Shown here: positions 1-60,368 of the stretch, piece by piece
Numbering within the stretch: the first letter of the stretch is position 1
Layout of the letters: every line of letters begins with the position of its first letter
Program-made: the position numbers and the translations under genes
Notes under the pieces: model-generated
Databases searched by the model: none
What the model was told of the DNA's origin: nothing
The model's input: only the letters and a program-made list of their open reading frames with translations
DNA from: Hermodice carunculata
Lineage: Eukaryota > Annelida > Polychaeta > Eunicida > Amphinomidae
NCBI GenBank assembly: GCA_964020975.1
Contig: OZ026625.1
Coordinates: 10,334,920-10,398,919, forward strand
Length of the DNA: 64,000 nucleotides
Direction of reading: 5' to 3'

Positions 1-3000
1 ATTCCTATTTCTTATCATTATAATTGACCCTACCCTAAACTGGGGATCTACTTAGTTCCCCTACGTTTTCCAGGGTCATTTCCCAGCATTGAAAACACTC
101 AATAGAGCTTTTTCACTGAACCTGTGACCTCACAGGTTGATCTCCATGGAAACACGTGTCAACATGCACACAGTTTCCGTCACCACGTCACGAGACGGGT
201 GGACCGTTTCTTTTGGATTTCACAGACACGGGTCCTGCGTGTGACGTTACTCCAAATACGTAGCAACGTCCAATGTTATACCAGAGTATATAAATAAAAG
301 TCCTAACTGTCATGATCAGTTCCTGAGGATGCCCCACTGGCGGCGAAACCGGTCGAACTAAATCTCTGTTATTTCTAGCTTAGCTGTCAGGCCCTTGCCT
401 GGTCTTTTTCATATGTAAAATATAAATCTTGAAAAGCTTCAAAACTATTATAAAGGTGCCATTCCTACTTTGTGGCATAGCCCCATCCAAGTTAACATAA
501 ACCAAAGTTATAGGCTTTTAATTTATGCAAATTATGCAAATACACAAAAGTAAAATGTTGAATAACTTCAAAACTATTATAGAAAGTAGTTTTATTCAAA
601 CTTTGCATTCTAAGTTTGTGACATGGCCACATTCAATGAACTAATAACCAAAGCTGTAGCATTTTAATTTATAAAAGTTAGGCTAATACACGAAATTTAA
701 ATTATGTTAAACTATGGCAAAGTGCAGCATTTCAAACTGTTTTCATTTTGAAGGCACCCAGACAGAGTTGCTGTGAAGCAAATCTTTTCTAGTTAATTTC
801 TGTCAGCCTACTCTAACCCCCCCCCCCCCACACACACACAGATGTGCAAACATGCTTGTCCAGTGCTGAGACAGTGATCCCATGGGAGTTGTCGACCTCT
901 GCATCACTCCATTCTACCAGCCTCAGTTAAGCACATTTTGAGACAGACTTGCACAGTCAGTGGACCCTGTCTAACTAAAATTCAGATCTCCAGCCAGTTA
1001 GCTGTGGCAGAACTATTTTGTAACCACACTGAACCCACACATGTATTTCCCTTAACAGGGTTTGTTTGCATGGTGATTATGAGCTTTTTTACATCAAAAT
1101 TATTGAATGATGAATGTTCTATAAAATATTTCAACAGGTGAATTTTGACGTGATATCATATATAATACATGATTAGTCTAAATCATTCTGTGTCAGTATA
1201 TCAGATCATTTTACATTCAACACAATGTGCCTCCATTTCCCCCATTGTATAAGAATATATTCAGACTATTTACATGACAAAAAAGCTTTAAACTTGCCAC
1301 ATGTAGTTGCACAAGTTTGCCAGAAATACTGTCCATAAATGCTGAGACCATAGTTTTGTTACATATGATGTGACTAAACTTGGTTAAATTTCCTTGCATG
1401 AAAAAAATGTATCTCTTTGTTGATAGTGAAAGGATCTCATACAAATATGAGTGGAAAGGCTGAACAAACCCTCTTCTTTTTTAAAAAACTTATGAAAAAG
1501 CAACATTTTTTTTTTTTTTTTTTGGCAGTGGCAGATTTAACATCATAATACCTTTCATCACACCACATACAATGATGTACTTTGTGGATGTGTAAAAGTA
1601 TTGCAGTTTTTAAATTTGCATTTGTGTGGCCCAAACTACCATTCTACTGAATGTGGAGGTGATCCTGACAGCCTGCAAAAATGCTGATTTTGATAAAAAA
1701 ATTTATCAATATTTTCAATAAGTGAAAATGTACATTGGTCTTGACCCTCCCCCCCCCCCCCCCCCACATACTTTGTGTACTAATGTCAAAATGCTGATAA
1801 TGTTGAATGGCCCCTATATATGTACATGTGGTTGATCTCTTTGTCACTGACCAGCAAATTGTAAAGTTGCTGCCACATCCAGATGTAGCCAGGTGTAGTT
1901 ATATTACGTCCCCCAGTGTGTTGTTGAAACAGCAGCACAATTTAAAATAAACAAAGACATGTTGCAGTTGGGGGAGGGGGGAGCTAGTATATATGCTGGT
2001 ACTTGTAACAACTTTGCCCTGGTACAAGGTACAGAAAGTAAGAAAATGTACAAATAATGGTTGGTACACAGTACAGAAAATACAAAAAAAAAAAGGCTTT
2101 TAAACAGCCATACACATAGTATTGCATGTTGATAGGCTATAATGGATGGCTGCATATATAAATGTGCTGTCACAGTTCTTGGACCACAAGTATTGTTTGT
2201 TTAAACTTTCAACACATTGCCCTCCATCACTGATGGCCTTGTGAATACACTGTCCACTATAGAGGCCAGGTGAGGTAAAGTTTGTGGGTACAACATACAT
2301 GAGTGGGAGTATGTACTGTACATGTGTATCTCTAGCTAGGTAGATATATCATGGTCTGGATTCTGAGTTGATTTTGAAAAGGAGGACAGAGGATGGAAAA
2401 TCAGTGGACATGCTGCTCAGTAAGATAGTGCATACATAGAGTATACTGTTTTGTGACACTTGTGGATATCCTAGTGCCTACATATTACAAGGTCTTGTTA
2501 TATCTGATCATGTTACTTGTGTTAATTACCCTGACCCCAAAACATCTTACCAGATCTTATAATAGTTTTGTTACCCCCAGGCCTTTCTCTTATGCTAATG
2601 AGCCAGGTACCAAATGTCTTTCCAAGTCTGAATATACTCTTATCATCTCATTATGCTAATGAGGCAGCCACTGAAGGTCTTACCTTGTCTGAAAATTGAC
2701 TGACTGACTCTGCTCCTTTCCTGCATGGTCATAGCATGACTTGATTTCCTCTTACTGGGTCTTACTCACTTTCTCTTTTTCTGACTGGGCAGGAAAAAGA
2801 TCTTAGACCATCTTAAGAGTCTTAAATAAGATACCATAAGACTAAATTAAAGAAGAAAGTTTGCTTTAAGATGTTTTCTGGGCTTTTAGTGCAATGAATG
2901 GCTGGTCTCCATATGAAGGTAACACTGTGCAGATGATGATAAACCCCATCAGACAAGTTGTTCACTTGCTGCTTCTTCTTCCCAAATGTTTTTACTTCAC

Positions 3001-3377
3001 ACTTTTACTCCCTGTCCCCTGAAAAAAAGCCCCTCTTCATAGATGGAAAGTAGGCAACATTTTGTAAAACACAGGTGTGTTTTTGTGTTCTAATAAAAGT
3101 ATATGCTTAAACGTACAAGTTTAAAAATGTATGTATAAGTTTGAAAATGAAGAAAACGGTATGTGCACTCAGTGAATTTTTGTATGTGTAGTAGGGATTG
3201 ATGAACTCGGTGATGTCATCAATCCAAGATCTGGTGGGACTATGACAGGAAATGTTTTTTTAAAACAATGAGGGTGGTATGAATACCACAAGTGTGAATG
3301 TAGTAAACTTATTCATTAGTGATCCACTCCTGGTATTGATGGGCCCGCAAAAGGCCATGTTTGCATAACAATAAGGG

Positions 3378-3389
<12 letters not shown>

Positions 3390-3471
<82 letters not shown>

Positions 3472-3480
3472 ATATATATA
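3390..3480. repeat. TG/TATG microsatellite
   Basis: About 31 TG units followed by short TATG and TA runs. The translated His/Thr and Tyr/Ile frames over it are not genes. Confidence 0.95.
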
Positions 3481-3674
3481 TATACATACAACAAAAATGT
3501 GTGAACTTGTATTGTATGAGCAAAGACAAGGAACTTATTTCACATGCTGGCTATGCCTCTGTGTGATTTAGTACAAATTGTTTCACAACAGTATAGGAAA
3601 CGGGGTCATACACTAAACTAAACTAAACAGGATACAATTCATTCATTGTGGCTGTAGTACTGTGTAGCAGTAAC

Positions 3675-4345
3675 TGCCCTTACAGAAATTTTAGCTTGCA
3701 GTCAGTTGACGCTGCATGTTTGCTGCAAGCTTACCATGGACATCTTAAATATGATCACAGTAAGATGACCACAAGCTTGCATTTGAAACATTGCAACCTT
3801 GCGAGGGTCGTATCAAGATGGCGCAATGACAATGCTGGGATAAAGTACAAGAAGTTTGCAGAATATTGATGATCCCAAGTCATTTTCCTTTTAAGATTGC
3901 AACAGCCATCTCTGATCAGTCTGGTTAGCATGGTGTAGTTTTAAGATCTAGTCTCTGCCAACTAATAGTTACCAAGTTGCTTGAAACGCCAGTGTCTGCA
4001 AGCTTGCAACGCATGGATGCAAACTTACTTCGAGTTTGCACTAGATGGCAGCAAGTTTATGGAGAGCTTGCGTGCATATTGCAACCATCCTGCAATAATA
4101 TGGCAAGCTTAAATTTCTGTAAGGGCTCGCAGAAGATACCTGTAAGCATGCATGCTTGCAGAAAAAGGCTGCAAGCTAGCAGTGATATCTTGCTTGCCTG
4201 CAGAAAATTGATACATGCTCGCAGTAGATCGCAGTAAGCTTGCAATACATGACCACAAACTAACAGCAAGCTTATGATGAGCTTGCAAGTATACTGCAAG
4301 TATCCCATAATCTTTTGGCAAGCTTAAATTTCTGCAAGGTTATAC
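3675..4345. mobile_element. Inverted-repeat element rich in GCAAGCTT motifs
   Basis: CTTACAGAAATTTTAGCTTGC at 3679 is inverted as GGCAAGCTTAAATTTCTGTA near 4105 and GGCAAGCTTAAATTTCTGCA near 4319. Between them GCAAGCTT-type palindromes recur at least eight times. It looks like a non-autonomous DNA element with a repetitive interior and a duplicated right end. The family was not determined. Confidence 0.5.
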
Positions 4346-4839
4346 ATACAGGAAAGACCTGAGTTCATAATAGTGTCTGGCCCAATTAACCGGTAAAGGA
4401 TAGGAATCCGTTGATGACTAATTACCCTGTGCACGAGTCAAACCTACCTTTTTATGACTGGAATGGGACCACTAAATGTGTAGGTAAACAAGCAAGTTCA
4501 CATGGCACAGAAGTATTGTTGCCATTCCTACATTCACCAGTAGAAAAGCAGAGGAAGTAAGTTTTCCTACTGTTAGCCAATGAAATCTGGCTCAAGTAAA
4601 AATGTATGCAGATGCAGTAGCCAATGACATGTTGTGAACTGGGAATAGTATACGTTAGTGACTGAGTGACATAAACTATTTCAGATAATGACTTGGGCTT
4701 GAGTGTTTACTTAATGAGAATACATGAACAGTGAATCTTCTGCACATGTCAGTTGTGACCAGCGTATAAGCCATAAACTATGGCCAGAAGGTCTGTTGCT
4801 CAGGCAACCTAAATTGAAGCTTCATGGCTATTTGAAGTA

Positions 4840-4998
4840 CAGTGGTACCTGTCTTGAGAGATCCCTCCAATGAGGGGCTGCATATCTTTTTAAGACCGCT
4901 CTCTCAGAACACTGTGCTATCTTTTCCATGTTATTATACCTCTAATGAAAAACCACCCGTTTTGAGAGACCACATTTTCTCTCAAGACAGGACCACTG
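4840..4998. mobile_element. MITE, Tc1/mariner-pogo type, CAGTGGTACC ends
   Basis: TA-flanked element of 159 bp. Ends CAGTGGTACCTGTCTTGAGAG and CTCTCAAGACAGGACCACTG are near-perfect inverted repeats. The interior resembles 11805-11983 in inverse orientation. Non-coding. Confidence 0.75.
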
Positions 4999-5157
4999 TA
5001 GTAAGAACTTTTCAATCTGTTGACTTAGCTCTTACATCTATGCATTACATAACTTTTCTACATAATTATTTCATTAGTTGCATAGACAGAGTGTCTGGTA
5101 AATTATGTACAATGATGCCATGGAGCTCAATGAAAATACTGGACACTCTGCATGTCA

Positions 5158-5392
5158 TTCAACCCTTTTCCCCCTTAAACTGGCCAAAACTGGCTGGTGG
5201 CCAAATGTCGTCTGCTTCAGTGTTTTCAGCTTATTTCAACAGTAATGAGAAACAATTTGACTGAGAATTGTAGATGAGATCTATCAAGATCACGTCCCAG
5301 GTCAACAGCTTTCCTTGGCACCTCCTGCTTTACAGGACCATCCTTGGACCTATCCTCGGGGTGGCCTCTTAAGACAGGGACCACTGTAGTTT
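5158..5392. mobile_element. Decayed TTAA-type MITE copy
   Basis: AACCCTTTTCCCCCTTAAAC start, the GGTGGCCAAATGTCGTCTGC interior and half of the GTCAACAGCTTTCCTTGGC hairpin are recognisable. The right half is replaced by sequence resembling the CAGTGGTACC MITE (AAGACAGGGACCACTGTA). Mosaic of two families. Confidence 0.6.
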
Positions 5393-6084
5393 GAAACCTC
5401 TGCTTAAATATCATCTGTCTTTAAAAAAAAAACATTTTCTAGGTCCATAATGATGTGGGCGGAATGTTTTATTGCTGACCACCTGCAGATACCATTATTG
5501 GACCTAGGGTCAGTACCCTCTTAAGGCAGATTTCCCCATACTAAATTTTACATCAAATGATTGTCACATAAACATAGTAGAAATCAAAAAAGGGGGGTCC
5601 ACATGCAGTGCTCTGTACAACACTATCCCTGACATATGGCCATATGTCAATAATTACTTACAGATAATGTGAAGTGGACTAAATTGTAATGATTGATCCG
5701 GTCCAGAAATCAATGGACAGCTCATTTATTTATGGCATACTATATTAACCCCTGCTTCACAGAGTTCCTTGGACGGCCATGTTTCTCCCTACTAATATAT
5801 ATCTCTACTACAGTATCAGTATCTGGACAAAATCTTGCAGAAATTAATATCTCACAGACTCGTCGCCTTTCTCAATCAACAAAACCCTTTACGAGTTACA
5901 ATTCTGTTTTCTAAAGCAACAGTCAATTCACACGGCACTGGCAAAATTCTTCCATGAAGTTACCACTGCATGCACACCTGAAAACGATATACTACCATTG
6001 GAATTTTCTCAGATCTATCCAAACTGTCTGATACCATAAGTCATGATAATTAATACGTTAAAAACCGGAATTTTAAAGCATCCA

Positions 6085-6400
6085 CGGCACATCACTAAGT
6101 TGGTTTAGAAGTTGTTCAAGAGGAAACCAGCAATATGTACAGTTCAGCGAAGCAGTTTCCAGGTCAAATACGCTGTTCTACAGGGCTCCTTTCAAGGACT
6201 ATCAATATTCCTGATTTGTATTAATGATCTGCCCAACACATCCAGAAAATATACTCTGTTTTCCTTGCTGAATACACAATTATGTTTTCCACTCATACCA
6301 TTCATATTTTGTATGAAATTGATAATATTGAAATTATCGGCCTGGTTAAATTTTAAAAATTATCATTGAACTCTAGAAAACTAAAATTTAAAGAATCAAA
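6085..6400 (+). pseudogene. LINE reverse-transcriptase fragment (degenerate)
   Basis: A frame from about 6090 reads SWFRSCSRGNQQYVQFSEAV. A second frame reads VKYAVLQGSFQGLSIFLI, CINDLPNTSRKYTLF, then LSAWLNFK. These correspond to the VPQGS.LGPLLFLIYINDLP block, the FADD region (here broken, TLFSLLNTQ) and the following helix of non-LTR reverse transcriptases. Frameshifts and the lost catalytic FADD show it is dead. It resembles CR1/Jockey-type LINEs; the clade is a guess. Confidence 0.7.
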
Positions 6401-6436
6401 TATATTTCCTCAGAGAAACAAGAAAAAAATTACATA

Positions 6437-6695
6437 GGAGCCACTACTCAGAGAGACGATACATGCTCCAAAACATGTTCTGAGTAGATAACCGCTGAAG
6501 GCCCTTCAATTTATTTAGGCTAATACAGCCTATGTCAAAATTCTACAGAGGAACATGTGCAATATGAACAATAGTACTTCCATTTGTATATAGGTCAGAC
6601 AGGGACAGGAATAGCTTATGGAGAGTAAAGAGTTTGGAATGCAGAATAGGGTAATGACTACTAGGATGTGGTTCTGGACAAAAAGACACAAATAC
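6437..6695 (+). repeat. Dispersed 260-bp repeat, copy 1
   Basis: Starts GGAGCCACTACTCAGAGAGAC and ends GACAAAAAGACACAAATAC. A second copy lies at 9797-10058 with mostly point differences. It follows the LINE fragment directly, so it may be part of that LINE's 3' region. Confidence 0.75.
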
Positions 6696-6779
6696 TATAC
6701 GGTTTGAAAGGTTATACACTATGCCAATAATCTCAATAAATTCAAAATTATGTGACAATAAACACAAATCTAAAAATAC

Positions 6780-8400
6780 AAAAACACAAGACACCTAATC
6801 TGACTGATTACATCAGTTTCAGTCAAATCCTTCTGAAGTGATTACATCAATTTCGGTCAAATCGTTCTGAGGTAATCACACAGATACTGATTTCCTTTAA
6901 GCATCTCAATGGCCTTGACAATGAGGTCACAGTCCCTTCTGCAGTTCCAAGTAAAAGCTTTCCTCAACACATATCTGAGTGGATCAACTTTGGTCAAATC
7001 CTTTTAGAGTTATCATACAGATATCAATATCCTCTACAGGGTCGTGCGACATTCACAATGAGGTCATGGTCATGGCCCTGAGAGATCAGGGTCACCAATC
7101 AGCAACTGCAAACTGACGTCATACTTAAAGACACACAATCTGAGCATGTCTGATTAATTCCAGTCAAATCCTCGAGGAGTTATTGCACGCAGAACAGCTT
7201 GTATTGAAAGAGAACAAAAAAACTGGAAGATGTGTATGGGAACCACAATGCCTCTGTACAATGTATAGGGAGACATGTAATACCTATGATAAGAGTACCT
7301 GGTAAATTGAGTCATGTCAAAAACCTTTTAATTATGTTGTATGATGTCACCATCTAAGGGCTATTTATGGAAGTATTTATTTATCTATTAATCCTTTAGT
7401 TTTCCAACATTATATTTAAACATGACTTGGGATATTGTTGGTGTTAAGGAAAGGGTCACGTCTGAAGGAGAGAACAAGCTGACAGTTTTCAGCGGGTATC
7501 GCCTTCAAATATTTCTCACACAGGTCTGTTCAGCAAACAATACATTGAAGCCTAAAGAAAGGAAGTGTCACCATTTAATATCATCTAACATTTTGTCCTC
7601 AGCTGTTAACACTTTGTACATGTTGAACCAAACTAAGGAAATATCGTTATTTGACCAATAATCTTGTGACAACTGTGTTCCCTTCCTCAAAGTACATTTC
7701 ACTGCAAAGAACTTCAAGGCTTTTTTTTTAATTCATTAGATGCTTGTTGCATGACCAATAAACATAGTTGAAGAAGTTAAAAGTTGGCTTAGACAAGAAA
7801 AAGTTCTATATACAGCTGTATGCCAAATCTACTGCATATACATGTATGAGGAGTCCATTTTCAGGCATACACATGTAATACAAGTGATGACCTGCACACA
7901 TGTCTCGGAACAATTCCATGCATATGGTGCCTATATATCTGGCTTTGTCAAAAAGAAAACGCTTCCAGTTCCTAATGCCACAAGCAGACATGAGTGACTG
8001 TGATTTTCTTAAGTGTAAAGCTGAAGGTACATGTGTCCATAACTTGCCCAATTTTGAATACACACTAAGAGCGTAAAACAAAACCTGATGCATCTTTCTA
8101 TAGAAATGCCAATGTACAATCCTCTTACAGCCCATTCACAATGTTCTCTAATGCAACACAGAGACTTCTACAGTGTTTGCTCCTTCAATGACACCTCACT
8201 TGCCACTGTCCTCATGTAGAAAATGTTCATTCCTAATGTATTGTCCCCCTCAACAAGGGTCTCCCCTCTAATGGTACCACTTTCTAGTGCAGTAGGGATG
8301 CACTTATTAGAAGGGATCACTGTATCTTTTTTAAGATCCTCAGAACACTGCTCTTTGTCATAATTTACTCTCTAAAGTCTACAATTCCTGCACAGTCTGG
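6780..8400. other. No gene recognised
   Basis: Contains diverged internal copies of CATCAGTTTCAGTCAAATCCTT-like sequence (about 6810-7170), an old interspersed repeat with GGTCACAGT motifs. A 109-codon minus frame at 7806-8135 has no recognisable domain and no splice context. Confidence 0.4.
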
Positions 8401-8595
8401 GATGTTCCTCCGAATGACTGAATCCTCACAATGGAAAAGTCCCATTGTATATTTTACATTACATTCATTTGACGAAGTACACCTTCCGTTAACACTAATC
8501 ACACATTTATTTTGGATACTACCTCTTCAAAATATCCAACCAGGACTAACCTATGGGCCTTTTCACGAGGGTCGGTCAGGTTACTGGAACCACAA

Positions 8596-8626
<31 letters not shown>

Positions 8627-9108
8627 TTATCAAATATATTTTTGTTAGAACTTGGACATTTGTTGAAACATGTCTAAAATGGATGTTCTTTCTCCTTTTA
8701 CACATTACCTCCTTTGACCTCAGTTAAATCTGTTACCTGGGCACAGCCAGTCCCTTGTTAGACTAAGAAGAGAGCGTTTTTGGATTCACCAACTCTGCAC
8801 TATGAAGCCTTTCAGCCTCAATGCAAATAGGCATACTTGCCTCCTATTATGCTACATTTTTAACCAGTTCTATGCTTGTTTCACCATCCGATTTCAATGC
8901 TCCTAAGGGATACAACCAGCTATCCCTTTATAACAGCTACACACAAAACTACAAAAGGAAAACCCTAGACTTTATTTTCCTCCCACACTAGACAAGCACA
9001 TTCATATGATTGGAAAATCACTTGATCTCAATAAAATAAGATCAATAGATGTAGTTATACATCATCTCTCCCACATCAGAGACTAGAGCACTAACTTGGA
9101 TAAGTGTG

Positions 9109-9441
9109 TGAGCCCTATATAGTGAGTAACAACAACTACCCACTTGTGATGTTTATAGTGAGCCCTATATAGTGAGTAACAACTACCCACTTGTGACGTT
9201 TATAGTGAGCCCTATATAGTGAGTAACAACTACCCACTTGTGACGTTTATAGTGAGCCCTATATAGTGAGTAACAACTACCCACTTGTGACGTTTATAGT
9301 GAGCCCTATATAGTGAGTAACAACAACTACCCACTTGTGACATTTATAGTGAGCCCTATATAGTGAGTAACAACAACTATCCACTTGTGACGTTTATGGT
9401 GAGCCCTATAGTGAGTAACAACAACTACCCACTTGTGACGT
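9109..9441. repeat. 46-50-bp minisatellite, about 7 units
   Basis: The unit GTGAGCCCTATATAGTGAGT followed by AACAACTACCCACTTGTGACGTTTATA repeats from 9109, with one or two CAA steps varying between units. Confidence 0.95.
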
Positions 9442-9796
9442 TTAGGTACTCCACCGTAACATGTCACTTTTTCCCACAAAATAGCATGTAGCAGCCTGTG
9501 TATGTTCCTGCAAACATAAATGGCTTTACCAGCCATCCAAACTTCAGTGCCACTTGAGACCTACCTGGGGTAGAAACCGGTTGCACTTCTTGCCTACTAG
9601 CGGCGATATACCTTTGCTATGTTGTACCCTAATTGCCTATTCACAAAGAATTTGATCTGATCCTGAATTTGAGGTTCTTTTCCTCGATTCTGCGTGGCCT
9701 CAATCGCTACCAGTCTGTCTGTAAGATAGAGTGGTAGCGATTGATATTTATTCATTATTATGTGGGTTGTCTTTGCTGAATATTTAGCTTAGACAA

Positions 9797-10058
9797 GGAG
9801 CCGCTACTCAGAGAGACATGTATGGGTAAAAGGCTCCGAAACATGTTGAGTAGTTACCAGCTGAAGACCCTTTAATTTATTTGAGCTAATACAGCCTATG
9901 TCAAAATTTTACAGAGGAACGTGTGCAATATGGACAATAGAACTTCTATGTATATAAGTTAGACAGGGACAGGTTAGCTTATGGAGAGTAAAGAGTTCGG
10001 ACAACGGAATAAGGTAATGACTACTAGGAAGTGGTTTTGGACAAAAAGACACAAATAC
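9797..10058 (+). repeat. Dispersed 260-bp repeat, copy 2
   Basis: Same family as 6437-6695: GGAGCCGCTACTCAGAGAGAC through CAAAAAGACACAAATAC. Not preceded by reverse-transcriptase sequence here. Confidence 0.75.
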
Positions 10059-10571
10059 AACAGAGTGTCATGGGTAAAGTGCAACCAACTAGGAACTAGG
10101 CAGCATTTATGCAGCAGGGTGGAAGCCACTTCCCTGAGGAGGTTTTTGTAATTCTACATATAAATGGTACATTTTCAGAATGACCACATGAAAATAAAGA
10201 GCTTCATTTAATGGGATCATTTTTTTTCCACTCATTGTGTAAAGTTAGGAAAATGATAATGTTTTCAGGAAGATGGGAAATCATTTGCTCAAAATAATTA
10301 AAAGTTGGAGCCGCTTCATATCTTGCACACATTCATGGACACACTTTGAAAACACAGTACCATAGTTCTAGAAATCCTCAATATGCTTGGTTCCCTTGTC
10401 AACTTCGCTATCAAGGATCCCAATCACTTTGCTACAGCATTCTGACTGGTAAAATATAATTTTCAATCAACCCCATTGGCCGCTGTGGAATGGTGTGTAG
10501 ACAAAGTCACTTAGACCAGCAATCTGATTGGTCATCCATCACATTTCATTCTAGCAGACTGACAACTGCAG

Positions 10572-10999
10572 ACCGGCATATGATCATGACCTTTCGCCTA
10601 ACTGTAACACAAATAATGAAGTATCCCTACCTTGCTGTTGCATGGGCACATGGTGCATGATCATGACCTTTGACCTCACTGCAACACAGATAATGAAGTG
10701 TCCCTACCTTGTTGCTGTATGCATGGTGTAGGATCCTAACCTTTGACCTGACCATAACACAAATAATGAAGCATCCCTACCTTGCAGCTGTATGTGCAAT
10801 GTATAATCACGACCTTTGACCTGACTGTAACACAGATAATCAAGTATCCTTACCTTGCTGCAGGATGGGTAGTGTATGATCATGACCTTTGACCTGACCA
10901 CAACACAAGTAATGAAATATCCCTACCTTGCTGCTGTATGGATAGTGTATGACAATGACCTTTGACCTGTCTGTAACACAAACAATGATGGATCCCTAC

Positions 11000-11000
<1 letters not shown>
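10572..11000 (-). repeat. 73-bp tandem array carrying copies of an exon end plus 5' splice site
   Basis: CCCTAC (minus-strand GTAGGG) or its variant CCTTAC recurs at 10625, 10702, 10775, 10848, 10921 and 10994, spaced 73-77 bp. Each is preceded on the minus strand by a CAGCAAG-like exon end. The outermost, at 10994, is the real exon 20 donor. Units also share TGACCTTTGACCTG and GTAACACA(A/G)ATAATGA. The unit therefore spans the exon-intron border. Confidence 0.85.
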
Positions 11001-34689
<23,689 letters not shown>

Positions 34690-35000
34690 CTGAAATAAAG
34701 AAATACAAAGTCTCAAAGAAAGACTGACCAGGCTTAAACGGAAGTGAAAAAATGAACACAAAACTCACAGTCACTACAGAGTTAAGAAATACTCACAGGG
34801 ATACCCCCTTCCTATTTACCAATGAACTCCCACCGAGACAATATAATTATGTCAACAGCCTTGCTTTGATTTAAAAAATTCCTTTGGAAATTACATGCAT
34901 ACTGATGTGTCTCAATTGAAACAATTTGTGATAAGACTCACATTCATTAAAAACACTTTTCAAGAAAATTGCAAAAAGTGCTACAAGCTTTGATCTTGGT

Positions 35001-35200
35001 NNNNNNNNNNNNNNNNNNNNNNNNNNNNNNNNNNNNNNNNNNNNNNNNNNNNNNNNNNNNNNNNNNNNNNNNNNNNNNNNNNNNNNNNNNNNNNNNNNNN
35101 NNNNNNNNNNNNNNNNNNNNNNNNNNNNNNNNNNNNNNNNNNNNNNNNNNNNNNNNNNNNNNNNNNNNNNNNNNNNNNNNNNNNNNNNNNNNNNNNNNNN
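35001..35200. other. Assembly gap, 200 N
   Basis: Exactly 200 N, a placeholder size. The left flank ends in FKBP15 intron 4 (minus strand); the right flank starts upstream of FKBP15 exon 1 (plus strand). The two flanks are not neighbours in a normal gene. Confidence 0.98.
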
Positions 35201-35389
35201 GGCCTCTCGCATGACAATTCAGTTACTGGAAGCTGACCATCGAATGAAATTCACGCAAGTTACAAACACTTACTTTTTGTGGTCGATTCGGTCTGTTTGA
35301 CGCAACCTTTCAGAGGCACGTGACCAGCCGAATGTTGTCAATGGGTGCAAAAATGAAATTCGTGACGCCAGTGGATGTCATTTCCTGTT

Positions 35390-35670
35390 TCTTTAACCGG
35401 AAGTAAAAGGTGCTGTGAAATTATATTTAGATTCGTATGTTGTAATTCAATAAACTGAAATATATTGAGAGTGATATATCAAAATCTATTTCTTCATATT
35501 TATTCATAGTAAAAATATATTCGTGCCAAAGTAATTTTTCTAGGACAGAAATTTTGCAGAAAATTAAAGCTAGCTCTGCTCAAAGGCGGAAGCCATGTTG
35601 ACAGTCTTGTGACTGCTGTCTGCTGTCGCGAACATTTGTTTTGTTTTAAGGCGATAGTTATCTATAAAAG
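35390..35670 (+). promoter_or_regulatory. Probable FKBP15 promoter and 5' UTR
   Basis: Directly upstream of the FKBP15 ATG. A perfect ETS-type site, ACCGGAAGT, lies at 35396-35404. A CGGAAG next to a YY1-like GCCATGTT lies at 35587-35599. No TATA box is suitably placed, since the TATAAAAG at 35663 abuts the ATG. This resembles a TATA-less housekeeping promoter. The transcription start was not determined. Confidence 0.45.
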
Positions 35671-59466
<23,796 letters not shown>

Positions 59467-60194
59467 GTACATGTGCAAGTATTCTATATTTAGAAACTTT
59501 CCTCTTCTATACGTAGTAGAACCCTTCACTTGCACGAGTTGGCCCCAGCCAAGACGGCATGTAATGGTTTTGATGATTTTGAAGTATATGGGGTTGAAGT
59601 TATTAAATGGGCGTTGTGTATACCTTTTTCTGCATTTTTCTTTGTTGTGGAATATTTTTATGTATTGCAACATGAAAGAAGCTTCAGATTACGCTTCAAA
59701 GTTACGGCAGATATTTTCCGAATATGCAAAAACTTTGGGCATGGACAGTGAAATGTGATGTTGACATCTATTGAGATTATAAGTCTGAGTATATGTTCAA
59801 TTCACATGGATCAGCTCACTTAGTATTGTCTAATCGTGTAGAGGTGTGTGCCAGTGTGTAATATCATGTGTCTTTGCATTATGTTTTATGTATTCTTTAT
59901 GTTCGTATTATTCGTATGAATGATTGAATCTGCCTGTTATCTCTTTCTAAAGTCATACAATAATTCCTAATTCATGTAAGACTCATTTTATTTCTTATAT
60001 CAAGTATTTAGTGCATGCATTTGATGACTGCGTGTCTTTTGTTTTTTTTAAAAATTATATTACTAACTTTAAATACAATGATGTTCACACTTTTTTCACC
60101 TGTTGAAGATCTTCTTGTTGTGTTATAACATTCCTGATAGAGTCTAGACTAACAAAAACTGCACGTTGACCAACAGAGAATATATATGTATATA

Positions 60195-60368
60195 CAGTGG
60201 AACCTCATTAATACGGACCTCATTAATCCGTATGTCTCATTAATCTGAACACTTCTCCTGGAACAGAATTGTTCTTTGTAAGTAATAGTGAATCAGTAAT
60301 CCAGATGCTTCATTAATCTGAACAGTTCACTGGGGTACAAAGGTGTTCGGATTAACGAAGTTCCACTG
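60195..60368. mobile_element. MITE, pogo/Tigger-like, right-arm copy
   Basis: CAGTGGAACCTCATTAATAC to AACGAAGTTCCACTG. Allelic to 29110-29285. Confidence 0.75.

Larger units (their letters stand above)
1..4837. other. No gene recognised; simple repeats and an inverted-repeat element
   Basis: AT-rich sequence without a convincing exon on either strand. It holds a CA/C-rich tract near 815-840, poly-A/T runs and the TG microsatellite near 3390. GGATGCCCCACTGGCGGCG near 328, followed by a T-rich run, looks like the tail of an interspersed repeat, but I cannot name the family. It may be FKBP15 intron or 3' flank. Confidence 0.5.

Noticed and set aside
9109-9441. Regular repeat-spacer look resembling a CRISPR array (also 53.05-55.47 kb)
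   Set aside because: Contiguous tandem units without unique spacers, in animal nuclear DNA.
1-10570. Possible C-terminal FKBP15 exons in the left arm
   Set aside because: I looked for coiled-coil-like minus-strand exons past exon 20 and found none I could support; short ones may have been missed.
35663-35670. TATAAAAG as a TATA box for FKBP15
   Set aside because: It abuts the start codon, leaving no room for a transcription start and 5' UTR.
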